This document shows, one piece after another, positions 42,901 through 51,282 of a stretch of 64,000 nucleotides of DNA. Each line of letters opens with the position of its first letter. Position 1 is the first letter of the stretch. Below the pieces are notes generated by a model, which saw only the letters and a list, made by a program, of their open reading frames with translations, was not told the DNA's origin and made no database searches. The position numbers and the translations under genes are program-made. The DNA comes from Rebecca billardiae RCC1528 (Eukaryota > Haptophyta): assembly GCA_965240325.2 (NCBI GenBank), contig OZ251226.1:2542001-2606000 (forward strand). Direction: 5' to 3'.

Positions 42901-45900
42901 TCACGAGCGCGCGCCAGCCCCCGCGGCAGGCTTCTTCGGACGTTTCGCCGAGAGCCAGCCGCGCCACCTGCTCGCTGCTTGCATGGCGCCACCCCGCGGC
43001 TTTGCCGGCGTGCCCCCGCCGCTCGGTGCGCGCTCGGGCGTTGCGCTCGCGCTCGCACGCGCCGAAACGGAGACGTGGGGGGTCCCCGGGGGGCTGCCAG
43101 CCGCGCTGGTGTCATCGTCGCGCACGGTGGGCGTGGCGTGCGCCTCCTCGTCCGGCCCAGCGGTGGCCTTGACGGCGTCGCCCGCTGGCGTGCGAACGGC
43201 ACTGTGCTCGACGCTGCCTACGTCGTGGGCGTCGCTGCCGCGCGTCGGCGTGCGCGGCGCGCTGGCGGCCTCAGCCTCGCGCGCCGCGGCCGCACTGCCG
43301 TGCTGGTCGAGGGCGTCGTCCACGGCCTGCAGCGCGGACACGGCGCTGACGCTCACGAACATGAAGCCGACGCCGCCCGCGCCGCCCACCTCGCCGCCGC
43401 TCAGCGGCGAGTCCGGTGCGGGCTCGAGCTGCAGCGCCGTGTCCGCGTAGTCGGACGCGTCCGTCAGCAGCCGCTCGAGGTTGAGCGTGGCGAGGGCGAT
43501 CGGCATCTGCGCCGCGCCCCGCTCCGAGGCGTGCACGGTGATGTGCACGTCCGAGCGGCGCTGGTCGTCGGCTTCGAGCGCGTCCATCACGGCCGCGCGC
43601 GCGCGAGTGCCCGGCGCGAGTGAGAAGACTGCCTGCAGCTCGAAGAGGAAGCCCTCCTCCTCCGCGCCGCCGCCGGCGGGCGAGATGGGCAGCGCCTTGC
43701 TGCGCGCGCTCTCGACGCCCAGCAGGTCGAAGCTCACGCCGAGCTGGGTCATGCCCAGGGCGGCGGCGGCGCGCGTGAGCTGCGGCGCGAGCTCGACGCG
43801 GCCGACGCTCACGCGCAGCTGGTGCGCGCTCGACAGCTGCCGCTGCGCTGAGCTCTCCGCCGGAGCGCCGGCGGCGGGCCGCTCGGGAGGCCCAGGTGCA
43901 CCACCCGCACCGCCGGCGGGCGACCCGCCCGCAGCGGCTGCCGCCGCCGCGGTGTCCTCCTGGCCTGGGCCAGCGTCTGCGCCCGCGGGCCGCGAGCTGG
44001 GCTTGGTGCTGCCTGTCTCTGGCCCCGCGGCCTCCGCGCGCGCCCCCGGCGCCTCGTCGGTGTGCGCGCTCGGCTCGGCGGCGGCGGGCGCGTGCTGCAG
44101 TGCCGGAGAGGCCGGCGCCGCGCGCTGGGGCGGGGGCGGCTGCGGCTGCGCGGCCGGGGGCGGCGCGTCCACGGCCGCGGCGGCTACGGCAGCGGGCACC
44201 GATGGCTCTCGGTCGGGCGCGGAAGGCGCCGGGGCACTAGTCTGCTGCGGAGGTGGCGGCGGTGCCTCCTCCGCCTCGTCCTCCTCCTCCAGTTGTGGGT
44301 GCGGCTGCGGCGGTGGCGATGGCTCCTCCTCCTCCTCCTCCTGCTGCTGCTGCTGTGGCCGCTGCTGGGGCGGCGGGTGCGCCGCGCTCAGCTGCCGCGG
44401 CTGCGGCTGCGGCTGCGGCTGCAGCTGTGGCTGCGGCCGTTGCTGCGGCCGCGGCTGCGGCTGCGGCTGCGGCTGCGGCTGCGGGTCTGACGGCGGCGGC
44501 GGCCGAGCGTGCGCCCCCCATCCGCCCGGCAGCTCCTCCTCCCCCGCGCCGCGCACCGCCCCGCCGTCGTCGGCGCCCCCCGCCCGCTGCCACGCGCGCG
44601 CGCGCCGCTGCTGCGCAAGGGCGCGTGGAGACACGAGGGCAGAGTCAGCCGGGGGCAGTAGCCGGCCCTCGGCGTCCAGCATCGCCTCCGCCTCGTCCCA
44701 GAGCTCGCCCTGCGCCTCGGGGAGCCAGCCCGGCGGCTGAGCCCCGGCCTGCACCTGCGGCGTCGGCCGCAGGCCGCGCAGCGCGGCCGTGTGCGCCGCA
44801 GCCCCGCCGTCCGACTCGTCATCGCGCGCGCTGCCCGCGCCCTCCTCCGTCCAACTGCCGTCGAGGCTCTCGCGCCGGCTGTCCGCGTGGCCGTCGTCGC
44901 GCCCGCGGCTGGACGAGCGCGAGCTCGGCCGGCCGTCACGCCCTCGACTCGAGGCGCGCGAGCTCGGGCCGCTCCCACCCGCGCGAACCATCGTCGTGGG
45001 CGCCGCGGGCGGCCTCGGCACGAGCCGCGGGCGCGGCGCGGCGGCGGCGCGCGCCGCCGCCCCCTGCGGCCGAAGCGGAGGGCGGCGCTGCGGTGTGGCG
45101 CTGGCCGAGGCTGCGGCCCCGCTCGCGCGCGAGTGCGCCGGCGACGTCGACTGCCGGCGCGGCTCGAGACCACCACCCGCGCGGTGCGCGCCGGAGCCCC
45201 GCCGCGCCCCGGGCTCCTCGCTGAGAGCCGGCGAGCCCAGGCCGCGGTACGGAGGCGGCGGCGCGCCGCGCGCGCCGCCGTCCCGCGGCGGCGTCGTGCT
45301 GCCGCGGCGCTGCTCGGGCTGCGCGGGCAGCGCGTGGTGCGGCGGCCAGTCCGCCTCGGCCGGGAGCCCGCCGCCGAGCTCGTACCCGTGCGGTAGCGCC
45401 GGCGCGCGCGCGCTGAGGTGCTCGTCCACGTACCCAGCAGCCTGATGGCGCGGAGGCGAGCGGCGCAGCTCGGGCCGCTCGGCCGCGCCGCTCGCCGCCG
45501 GCTCTGGGGGTGCCTGCCAGGGGCGCGCGGAGGCCCACGTGGACTGCAGCTGCGCGTGGAGCTGCGAGATCGTGGCCATCATCTCGCGCCTGTGCTCCTC
45601 GAAGGCGACGTGCTCCGAGTGGCGCAGCGCGAGCACCGCCTTCATGTCGGTGGAGAGGGCCTGCTCCTGCGCCTGCGTTTTGTCTGCGAGCTGCGCGAGC
45701 TCGAGGCGGAGGAGCATGAGGCCTTGCAGCCGCTCCTCAAAGAGAGCCAGGATGCGCCTGGCGCCCTCGTCGATCAAGGGCGCCGACACGCCGCCCTGGG
45801 CGCCAGCAGGTGGCGGGAGCGCGAGGCCCTCGTCCTCGCTGCTCGCCCCGTCGGGCGCGCGCGCGTGCATCGGCGCGGGCGGCGGTGCTCGGTGCGCGAT

Positions 45901-46008
45901 GGGCTGCGCGGGCGGAGGCATCTGTAGTCGAGGCGTCGGGGCGGCGGGGCGCGGCGACTCGGCTTGTCGCCGTGCGCTGTACGACGGGAGGCTGTAGGAC
46001 GTGCGCAT
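42901..46008 (-). CDS. Coiled-coil protein with a C2-like C-terminal region, tentatively RPGRIP1-like
   Basis: 1035 residues from ATG 46008 (MRTSYSLPSYSARRQ). A coiled coil occupies about residues 83-156 (EERLQGLMLLRLELAQLADK). The middle (about 170-720) is disordered, rich in Pro, Ala, Ser, Arg and Gln, with Gln-Pro and Glu runs encoded by trinucleotide/hexanucleotide repeats (44280-44490). The structured C-terminal region (about 726-899) contains LRVSVGRVELAPQLT, LGMTQLGVSFDLLG, RSDVHITVHASER and IALATLNLERLL, the strand order of the C2-like domain at the end of RPGRIP1/RPGRIP1L, transition-zone proteins of cilia. The match is by pattern only, so the ciliary assignment is tentative. The gene is divergent from the CDF transporter. 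Confidence 0.55.
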   Translation of the reverse strand: MRTSYSLPSYSARRQAESPRPAAPTPRLQMPPPAQPIAHRAPPPAPMHARAPDGASSEDEGLALPPPAGAQGGVSAPLIDEGARRILALFEERLQGLMLLRLELAQLADKTQAQEQALSTDMKAVLALRHSEHVAFEEHRREMMATISQLHAQLQSTWASARPWQAPPEPAASGAAERPELRRSPPRHQAAGYVDEHLSARAPALPHGYELGGGLPAEADWPPHHALPAQPEQRRGSTTPPRDGGARGAPPPPYRGLGSPALSEEPGARRGSGAHRAGGGLEPRRQSTSPAHSRASGAAASASATPQRRPPLRPQGAAARAAAAPRPRLVPRPPAAPTTMVRAGGSGPSSRASSRGRDGRPSSRSSSRGRDDGHADSRRESLDGSWTEEGAGSARDDESDGGAAAHTAALRGLRPTPQVQAGAQPPGWLPEAQGELWDEAEAMLDAEGRLLPPADSALVSPRALAQQRRARAWQRAGGADDGGAVRGAGEEELPGGWGAHARPPPPSDPQPQPQPQPQPRPQQRPQPQLQPQPQPQPRQLSAAHPPPQQRPQQQQQEEEEEEPSPPPQPHPQLEEEDEAEEAPPPPPQQTSAPAPSAPDREPSVPAAVAAAAVDAPPPAAQPQPPPPQRAAPASPALQHAPAAAEPSAHTDEAPGARAEAAGPETGSTKPSSRPAGADAGPGQEDTAAAAAAAGGSPAGGAGGAPGPPERPAAGAPAESSAQRQLSSAHQLRVSVGRVELAPQLTRAAAALGMTQLGVSFDLLGVESARSKALPISPAGGGAEEEGFLFELQAVFSLAPGTRARAAVMDALEADDQRRSDVHITVHASERGAAQMPIALATLNLERLLTDASDYADTALQLEPAPDSPLSGGEVGGAGGVGFMFVSVSAVSALQAVDDALDQHGSAAAAREAEAASAPRTPTRGSDAHDVGSVEHSAVRTPAGDAVKATAGPDEEAHATPTVRDDDTSAAGSPPGTPHVSVSARASASATPERAPSGGGTPAKPRGGAMQAASRWRGWLSAKRPKKPAAGAGARS

Positions 46009-46190
46009 CGCACACGAGAGTGAACGCTGAGCCAGCCGCCATGCGCGTTCAAAACCCCATGGAGATGATTTTGAGATTCGTTTTCGGATTTTTCGGCAGC
46101 ACTTCGTCCGTCTTTTCCGGCTGACAATTATTGCCGACCGGCTGAGCCGGAGGGGGCCCGCACCGCCGAGTGGACTGGGCTCGCGCGGCG
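46009..46190. promoter_or_regulatory. 182-bp bidirectional promoter region
   Basis: It separates the start codons of the RPGRIP-like gene (-) and the CDF transporter (+). It contains TTTTCGG (46081-46087) and TTTTTCGG (46089-46096), a motif also present before the EF-hand and WD40 genes. Confidence 0.45.
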
Positions 46191-47879
46191 ATGCGGCTGG
46201 CGGGCGTGGCCGGCTTGCGAGCATCCGCCGCTTTGGGGGAGCATCAAGTCGCATGGCGCCGCGCGCATTGGCGCGCACACTTCACCGCTACTGGAAGCGG
46301 CCGCGCGGCCGGCCACGCTGTTGTGGAAGACCGCGCGTCGCGCGCGAGCGACACCGACGAGCAAATTCTGGCCGATGCAAACACGATCACGCTGCTCGGT
46401 GTGGGCGTCAACCTGGCGGCGGCGATCGGCAAGGGTGTTGCGGGGATGTACGTCGGTTCGTCCGGGCTGATCGCCGACGCCGGGCACTCGGTCTCCGACC
46501 TCTTCAGCGACGCGGTGACTCTCTTTGTCGTCAACCACGCGCGCGTGCCCGCGACGCACTCGACCCCGTGGGGGCTGGGCAAGCTCGAGGCGGTCGGGGC
46601 GGGCGTGTGCGCGCTGCTCATCACGGGGACCGGCGTGGCCGTCGGCGCGCACTCCATCGTCGAGCTCTCCGCGCACGTGCTGCCGGCAGCCGCCGCGTTG
46701 CCCGCGGCCGGGGCCGCGCTGAGCGAATCGGCCGTGAGCGGCGCGGCGGCAGTGGCGGAGGCGGCGGCAGCTGTGCCGGCGAGCGAGGGCGCGCTCCTCG
46801 GCGGCGCGGCGGCGGCGATCGGCGGGATCGTCTCGAAGGAGTGGCTCTTCCGCGAGACGCGCCGCATCGCGCTGCGCGCGCGCTCGGCCACCATGCTGGC
46901 GAACGCGTGGCACCACCGCTCGGACGCTCTGTCGTCGGTGATTGCGCTCGGCGGGCTGTGCGGCACGGCCGCGGGCGTGCCCGTGCTCGACTCGGTCGCG
47001 GGGATCGCGGTGGCCGTGATCATCGGGCGCGCGGGGGTGGAGATGGGCATGTCCGCCGTGCTCGAGCTGATCGACACGCAGGTCGAGCCCGACCTCCTCG
47101 AGCGGCTGCGCGAGCTGCTGCTCTCAGACCCCGACGCGCTCTGCGTCTCGCATCTGCGCGGGCGCAAGCTGGGGCCCGCGATCGCGGTCGAGTGCCGGCT
47201 GCAGGTGCCGTTCAGCCTGTCGGTCTCGGCGGCGCAGCAGGTGGCGACGAAGGCGAAGCTGCGCGTCCTCGGCGCGATGCCCGAGGTGTGCGACGTCCTC
47301 GTCTCGCTCGACGCCGAGCCGCCCGCGCGCACCGGCTTTGACAACACGATCGTCGTCGGCTCGACGGTCGACCCGTCCGAGCACGAGCTGATGCGCTCGC
47401 CGCGCGCCATCGAGGCCGACGTGCGCGCGGCGCTCGCGAGCGCGGAGCTCGCGCACGGCGAGCGGCTGTGGGGGCTGAGCCACTCCATCGTGCACTGGGA
47501 GACGAAGCGCAGCGGCGCGATCGTCGAGGCCTCGCTCATCGTCGACCCGGCGATGAGCGTGCATGACGCGCACGAGCTCGCGCACACCGCGCACGACGCG
47601 ACGCTGCGCGCCGTGCCCGACCTGCTCGACGTCGACCTGCACCTCGAGCTGTACGAGAAGAGCGCGCACTACCTCAAGTCGGCGGACGACGTGCCGCGCG
47701 AGCTGCGCCTGCCGTCGCGCGCGGAGGCGTCGGAGCGGCTGCGCCTGCTGCGCGAGGAGCTCGAGCAGCAGGCGGCCGCGCGCGGCGGGGAGCCGCGGAG
47801 GCAGCACGCCGCGCCCGACGGCGCGCACAGTCACTACCGGCAGCACCTCCCTGGGCCTCCCGGCGGGGGCAAGCCGTAG
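46191..47879 (+). CDS. Cation diffusion facilitator (CDF) metal transporter
   Basis: 562 residues from ATG 46191. The first ~50 residues are basic with few acidic residues and may target an organelle. The membrane domain starts at TITLLGVGVNLAAAIGKG. Metal-binding motifs are DAGHSVSD near residue 95 (helix 2) and HHRSDALSS near 241 (helix 5), the two halves of the CDF transport site (usually Zn2+, Fe2+ or Mn2+). A long Ala-rich loop (about 165-215) separates the fourth and fifth helices and lacks the His-rich loop of plant Zn2+-sequestering MTPs. The cytoplasmic C-terminal domain is present and duplicated-looking (about 295-375 and 390-500). It exports metal from the cytosol to an organelle or outside; the metal is not determinable here. 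Confidence 0.88.
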   Translation: MRLAGVAGLRASAALGEHQVAWRRAHWRAHFTATGSGRAAGHAVVEDRASRASDTDEQILADANTITLLGVGVNLAAAIGKGVAGMYVGSSGLIADAGHSVSDLFSDAVTLFVVNHARVPATHSTPWGLGKLEAVGAGVCALLITGTGVAVGAHSIVELSAHVLPAAAALPAAGAALSESAVSGAAAVAEAAAAVPASEGALLGGAAAAIGGIVSKEWLFRETRRIALRARSATMLANAWHHRSDALSSVIALGGLCGTAAGVPVLDSVAGIAVAVIIGRAGVEMGMSAVLELIDTQVEPDLLERLRELLLSDPDALCVSHLRGRKLGPAIAVECRLQVPFSLSVSAAQQVATKAKLRVLGAMPEVCDVLVSLDAEPPARTGFDNTIVVGSTVDPSEHELMRSPRAIEADVRAALASAELAHGERLWGLSHSIVHWETKRSGAIVEASLIVDPAMSVHDAHELAHTAHDATLRAVPDLLDVDLHLELYEKSAHYLKSADDVPRELRLPSRAEASERLRLLREELEQQAAARGGEPRRQHAAPDGAHSHYRQHLPGPPGGGKP

Positions 47880-48396
47880 TAGGCGATGGCGCCGTTCTGG
47901 GCGGGGCTGATCGGGGCGCGGCGGGCCGTTGGCATGGATACGCTGCCGCGGTCGCGGAGGCCGCGCGTGCGGGGTGGCCATGTATGGCAGCACGGGGTGC
48001 ACCCTGCGGCTTCTAAGTGAGTCGCGGCCGTATATGATCACCGCTGATCATCTCGGAGTTCGGCCGCACGATGAATACGATGATCGACTCGGTTGCTGTC
48101 TTGGTTGTGCCGTGGAAATGACAAACCTGAAATATGCTGTGTGCGTCTCTTATTCTTAGTAAACTGTAGTTCACCTGGTTGGGTCAGTCCGGACGCAGCA
48201 CGGCTCAAGGCCGGGTTGGGCGGTTGGCGGTTGGGGCTGCATCCGGATTCATTGGCCAACGGCTTTTCACTGCTCGGTTCCAAAGCCACGACCGCGCTTG
48301 TTCGCGAGCGTGTTGCGCACTGGCCGCCTCCGCCGGCCAAGTGCCAACGACAAACGCAGCCCATCACCGCGCTCCACTCCCGCCGCGTCGATCACC
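47880..48396. other. Gap between genes containing dispersed element copy C
   Basis: No gene seen. Element copy C lies at 48136-48168, 257 bp after the CDF stop codon and 228 bp before the next start codon. Confidence 0.5.
48136..48168 (+). repeat. Dispersed conserved element, copy C
   Basis: Thirty-three bases identical to the core of copy B (reverse complement) and to copy A apart from one missing A in A. Contains TCTCTTATTCTTAGTAA. Plus-strand orientation between two plus-strand genes, as for copy A. Confidence 0.8.
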
Positions 48397-50550
48397 ATGG
48401 CCACGATGACGAGCCCGACCGACCAGAGCACCATCGATCTCGACGCGCTTTCGCTGCACATTGAGCAGTCGGAGACCGCCCTCGCTGAGCCGGGCGTTGC
48501 TCGCGTCCTCGGGGCCGACCCCGCTGCCGAGCGCCAACCCCTCGCTGATGTCCTCACCCTCGCTGCGTCGAGCGCGACAGAGCCGCTTGCGGCGAGCCCC
48601 ACCAAGAACAAGCTTGACGTCGAGGAAGACCTTCTGCACGATGAGCAGGTGGAGACTGCAACCGCTGAGCCGCGCTCCGCGGTCGCGCTCGACGCCAACC
48701 TGGCCGTTGAGAGCCCCGTGTTCTCCGAGATGCTCTTCAAGACACCGCCGCCGAGCGCACCGCAGCCGCCTTTCGATGCCGCGTGCGACTCGCCCACGCA
48801 GAAGGACGACTCCACGCGCGTCACCAACATGCTCTCCCTGGGCGGCACGCCGGAGCACTTGCCTACGCCCGCCAGCGCCTCCCTTCCATCGCCGACGCCT
48901 CTAGCGAACGAGTGCGGAGGGGCGTCGACCGAAGAGGGCGGCAACGACAAAGAGGCCGTGCTGGGCTCTCCTCCCGCGTTTGCTTCCGCTCTCGTACCGA
49001 ACGACTTGCACGCGCCCTCAAGCTCCACGCTTGGGACTCCTCCTTCCCTCGAGGAGTTTGCGCCTCTTCTGCGCCGCGAGGAGGATCCAACGCCGCCTCT
49101 TCTCATGCCGCCTCTCCCGGCCGCAGCTACTCGCTTCCTTCTTCTCCCTCCGCCTCTCCCCGCCCCGCCTCCGGCGTGCCGTGAGGACGCTATCCCGCCT
49201 CTTGCCCCTCCGCCGCCTCTCGCCGCCCTGCCTCCGGCGTGCCGACTGCACGCTACTTTGCCTCTTCCCCCTCCGCCGCCTCTCCCGGCTTTGCCTCCGG
49301 CGTGCCGTGAGGACGCTACGCCGCCTCTTCTCCCTCCGCCTCTCCCCTCCGTGACGGAGGTGTTTGGGAGGGCCTCCGAGCCGAGTGACGAGAGCCTCGA
49401 GGAGGTCGTGACGGCCGTCATCAGCAGCATGCCGGAAGCGCCGAGCCTGCGCGTCGACAAGGACGACACCAAGGAGACCTGTGCCGACGAGGACGGCGCC
49501 AAAGAGGCGAGCGTGCCAGCCGCTCCTCCCTCGTCGCCCATGTGGGTGGAAGATCTGCACGCCGTCTTTGGCGCGGAGGAAGCTCCGTCGCCCATCATCA
49601 CCGAGCCGTCGGAGCGCCCGGAGAGCAAGCTGAACGACGATACGGCGTGCGTCGATGACACTGCGCAGTCGTCGGTGCTCGAGAAGCCTTGCCCTGCACG
49701 CGCGCGCCCGAAGGGCATCCACCGCATCGCGCTGGCGGTCGGTGGCGGTGCGGTGCTCTCTGGCGCACTGCTGCTCGACCGCGGATGCGTCCACAAGGGC
49801 ATGGAGCACCAAGGCGTCGCCTCCGCCAACACGTGCTCAGGCATGCGCTGGCTCGCGCGCTCGCCGCAGCTCGAGACCAGTTCGCTGCTCTTCGCCAAGT
49901 CCCATGCTCCGCAGGGGATGTGGCAGGACGTGGATGACGCGTCCGCCAACGCGAGCTCGGGCGTGTGCTGGTCGGGGCACTCGCCGCCGCTCGAGCCCAG
50001 CCCGCCGCTCTTCGCCGAGTGGCGCGGCGCCCCACGGCGGATGTGGCGGCATCTGACTGCGCTGCTGCGCGCCGAGGCCGAGCGCGTGGCTGACGCCCAC
50101 GAGCTCCATTTCGAGACGGCCGACGACAGCGCATGCGAGCTGATCGCCTCGGTTGGGAGCGTGCGGCTGCGCCGCTGCGCCTCTCGCCCCGGGCTGCAGT
50201 GCCTTCCGGATGATGCGTGGCTGCTGGACGAGAGCGAGGTGCCGATCGGGAATCCCTACCTGACGTGCGCCTCCGTGCCCACTTCGCCGGCGCAGGCATT
50301 TGCGGCCGAGCTCGAGGAGCGCAAACTTGAGCGCGAGCTGAGCCTCGCTGTGGCGCTGAGCGCAGGCCCCTCGTGCTGGCTCAGCTCGTGCCTCGAAGAG
50401 CGCTCTGTCAAGGGCATCGTCTCTGGTGAAGTCTTTGGGCGCTGCTCATCACTCGAGCTCTTCCGCGCTCCAGAGCAGCTCGGAGGCGTGCTTGTCCGAG
50501 GCGTCGCAAGCGTGCTGATGTTGGCGGCGCTCGGGATGTCTATTCGTTGA
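48397..50550 (+). CDS. Unknown protein with Pro-rich tandem repeats and one membrane segment
   Basis: 717 residues from ATG 48397. I do not recognise the family. Residues ~1-250 are acidic and disordered. A 63-bp tandem repeat (about three units, 49153-49350) encodes 21-residue PPLP-CRED-type units. A hydrophobic segment near 441-464 (IALAVGGGAVLSGALLL) is the only likely membrane helix, so it may be single-pass with a long acidic N-terminal side. A second repeat of 123 bp follows (units at 49816 and 49939), each with SPPLE-S--LF. A last hydrophobic stretch (VLVRGVASVLMLAALGMSI) ends the protein, perhaps as a tail anchor. Codon bias agrees with neighbours, supporting a real gene; it may be lineage-specific and fast-evolving. 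Confidence 0.6.
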   Translation: MATMTSPTDQSTIDLDALSLHIEQSETALAEPGVARVLGADPAAERQPLADVLTLAASSATEPLAASPTKNKLDVEEDLLHDEQVETATAEPRSAVALDANLAVESPVFSEMLFKTPPPSAPQPPFDAACDSPTQKDDSTRVTNMLSLGGTPEHLPTPASASLPSPTPLANECGGASTEEGGNDKEAVLGSPPAFASALVPNDLHAPSSSTLGTPPSLEEFAPLLRREEDPTPPLLMPPLPAAATRFLLLPPPLPAPPPACREDAIPPLAPPPPLAALPPACRLHATLPLPPPPPLPALPPACREDATPPLLPPPLPSVTEVFGRASEPSDESLEEVVTAVISSMPEAPSLRVDKDDTKETCADEDGAKEASVPAAPPSSPMWVEDLHAVFGAEEAPSPIITEPSERPESKLNDDTACVDDTAQSSVLEKPCPARARPKGIHRIALAVGGGAVLSGALLLDRGCVHKGMEHQGVASANTCSGMRWLARSPQLETSSLLFAKSHAPQGMWQDVDDASANASSGVCWSGHSPPLEPSPPLFAEWRGAPRRMWRHLTALLRAEAERVADAHELHFETADDSACELIASVGSVRLRRCASRPGLQCLPDDAWLLDESEVPIGNPYLTCASVPTSPAQAFAAELEERKLERELSLAVALSAGPSCWLSSCLEERSVKGIVSGEVFGRCSSLELFRAPEQLGGVLVRGVASVLMLAALGMSIR
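49153..49350 (+). repeat. 63-bp in-frame tandem repeat, ~3 units
   Basis: Units begin CCTCTCCC at about 49153, 49216 and 49279, with a partial fourth at 49339. Each encodes a Pro/Leu-rich 21-residue block with a CCGGCGTGCCG core. It is a likely site of unit-number variation. Confidence 0.85.
49816..50060 (+). repeat. 123-bp direct duplication inside the unknown gene
   Basis: Units begin at 49816 (GCCTCCGCCAAC) and 49939 (GCGTCCGCCAAC) and stay alignable to the GATGTGGC near the end of each. The period is a multiple of three, so it encodes two 41-residue blocks. Confidence 0.75.
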
Positions 50551-51282
50551 GGCTGACGATGATGGTGCATGATGATCGACGCGCGCCCCTTTCGGCTCTC
50601 GGCTCCTGATGATGTCGCGCTGCTGAAATCCCTGCTCCGCAGCTGCGCATTTTGAGCGCGCACTTGTGCCGAATCGACCAGATGGCATGAGCGCACATCC
50701 TCTCGGGGATGTTGTGGCACTGTGATGTATTTGTAGCTTGTGAAATTCATGGTGTGTCCTGACTCATATCTGACTGCACAGCACTCAGGAGCAGGACTCC
50801 TGTCACGGATGATGTTGAGCCGGCTGGACACAGTCTCGCCGTGTCGTCTGAGATGATCAGGCATCATCGCCAAACGGACGCAATCGTTGCTTAAGAGCTG
50901 GTATAGTGCACTGAAGCTCTTGGTGACCGAGGCGTGGAGCGTTCTCCAATCTGCCCGAGGGTATTCGGACGCCGAATGTGGTGGCCGTCCCGCGTTGGCT
51001 CAGCGCGCGCAGGCGATGGCGCGACAGCAGCACGCGATCAGGATCTGAGCACAGCGCAGCACTGCCACAAAAAGGAACCGACAAATAAACGCTTTTTTGC
51101 GTCCGGCTTTTTTGCTCCGGCACCGGTCTCCTCGGTGCCGAGCTGGATGCTGATTGGCTGCGCGCCTCGTGGCTGAACCTTCGCGAGCGCCGCAGCCCGC
51201 AGCTGCGCGAGCTGCGCATCGGAGCATCTCACGGGCGCGGGCGGCCCGACTGCTTGTCGCATCCCACGCCCGACTTGGACCG
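50551..51282. other. Gap between genes, no gene seen
   Basis: Moderate GC. T-runs near 51097 and 51109 (TTTTTTGCGTCCGGCTTTTTTGC) lie ~180 bases before the VPS13-like start and are the best promoter/leader candidate. Confidence 0.5.
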
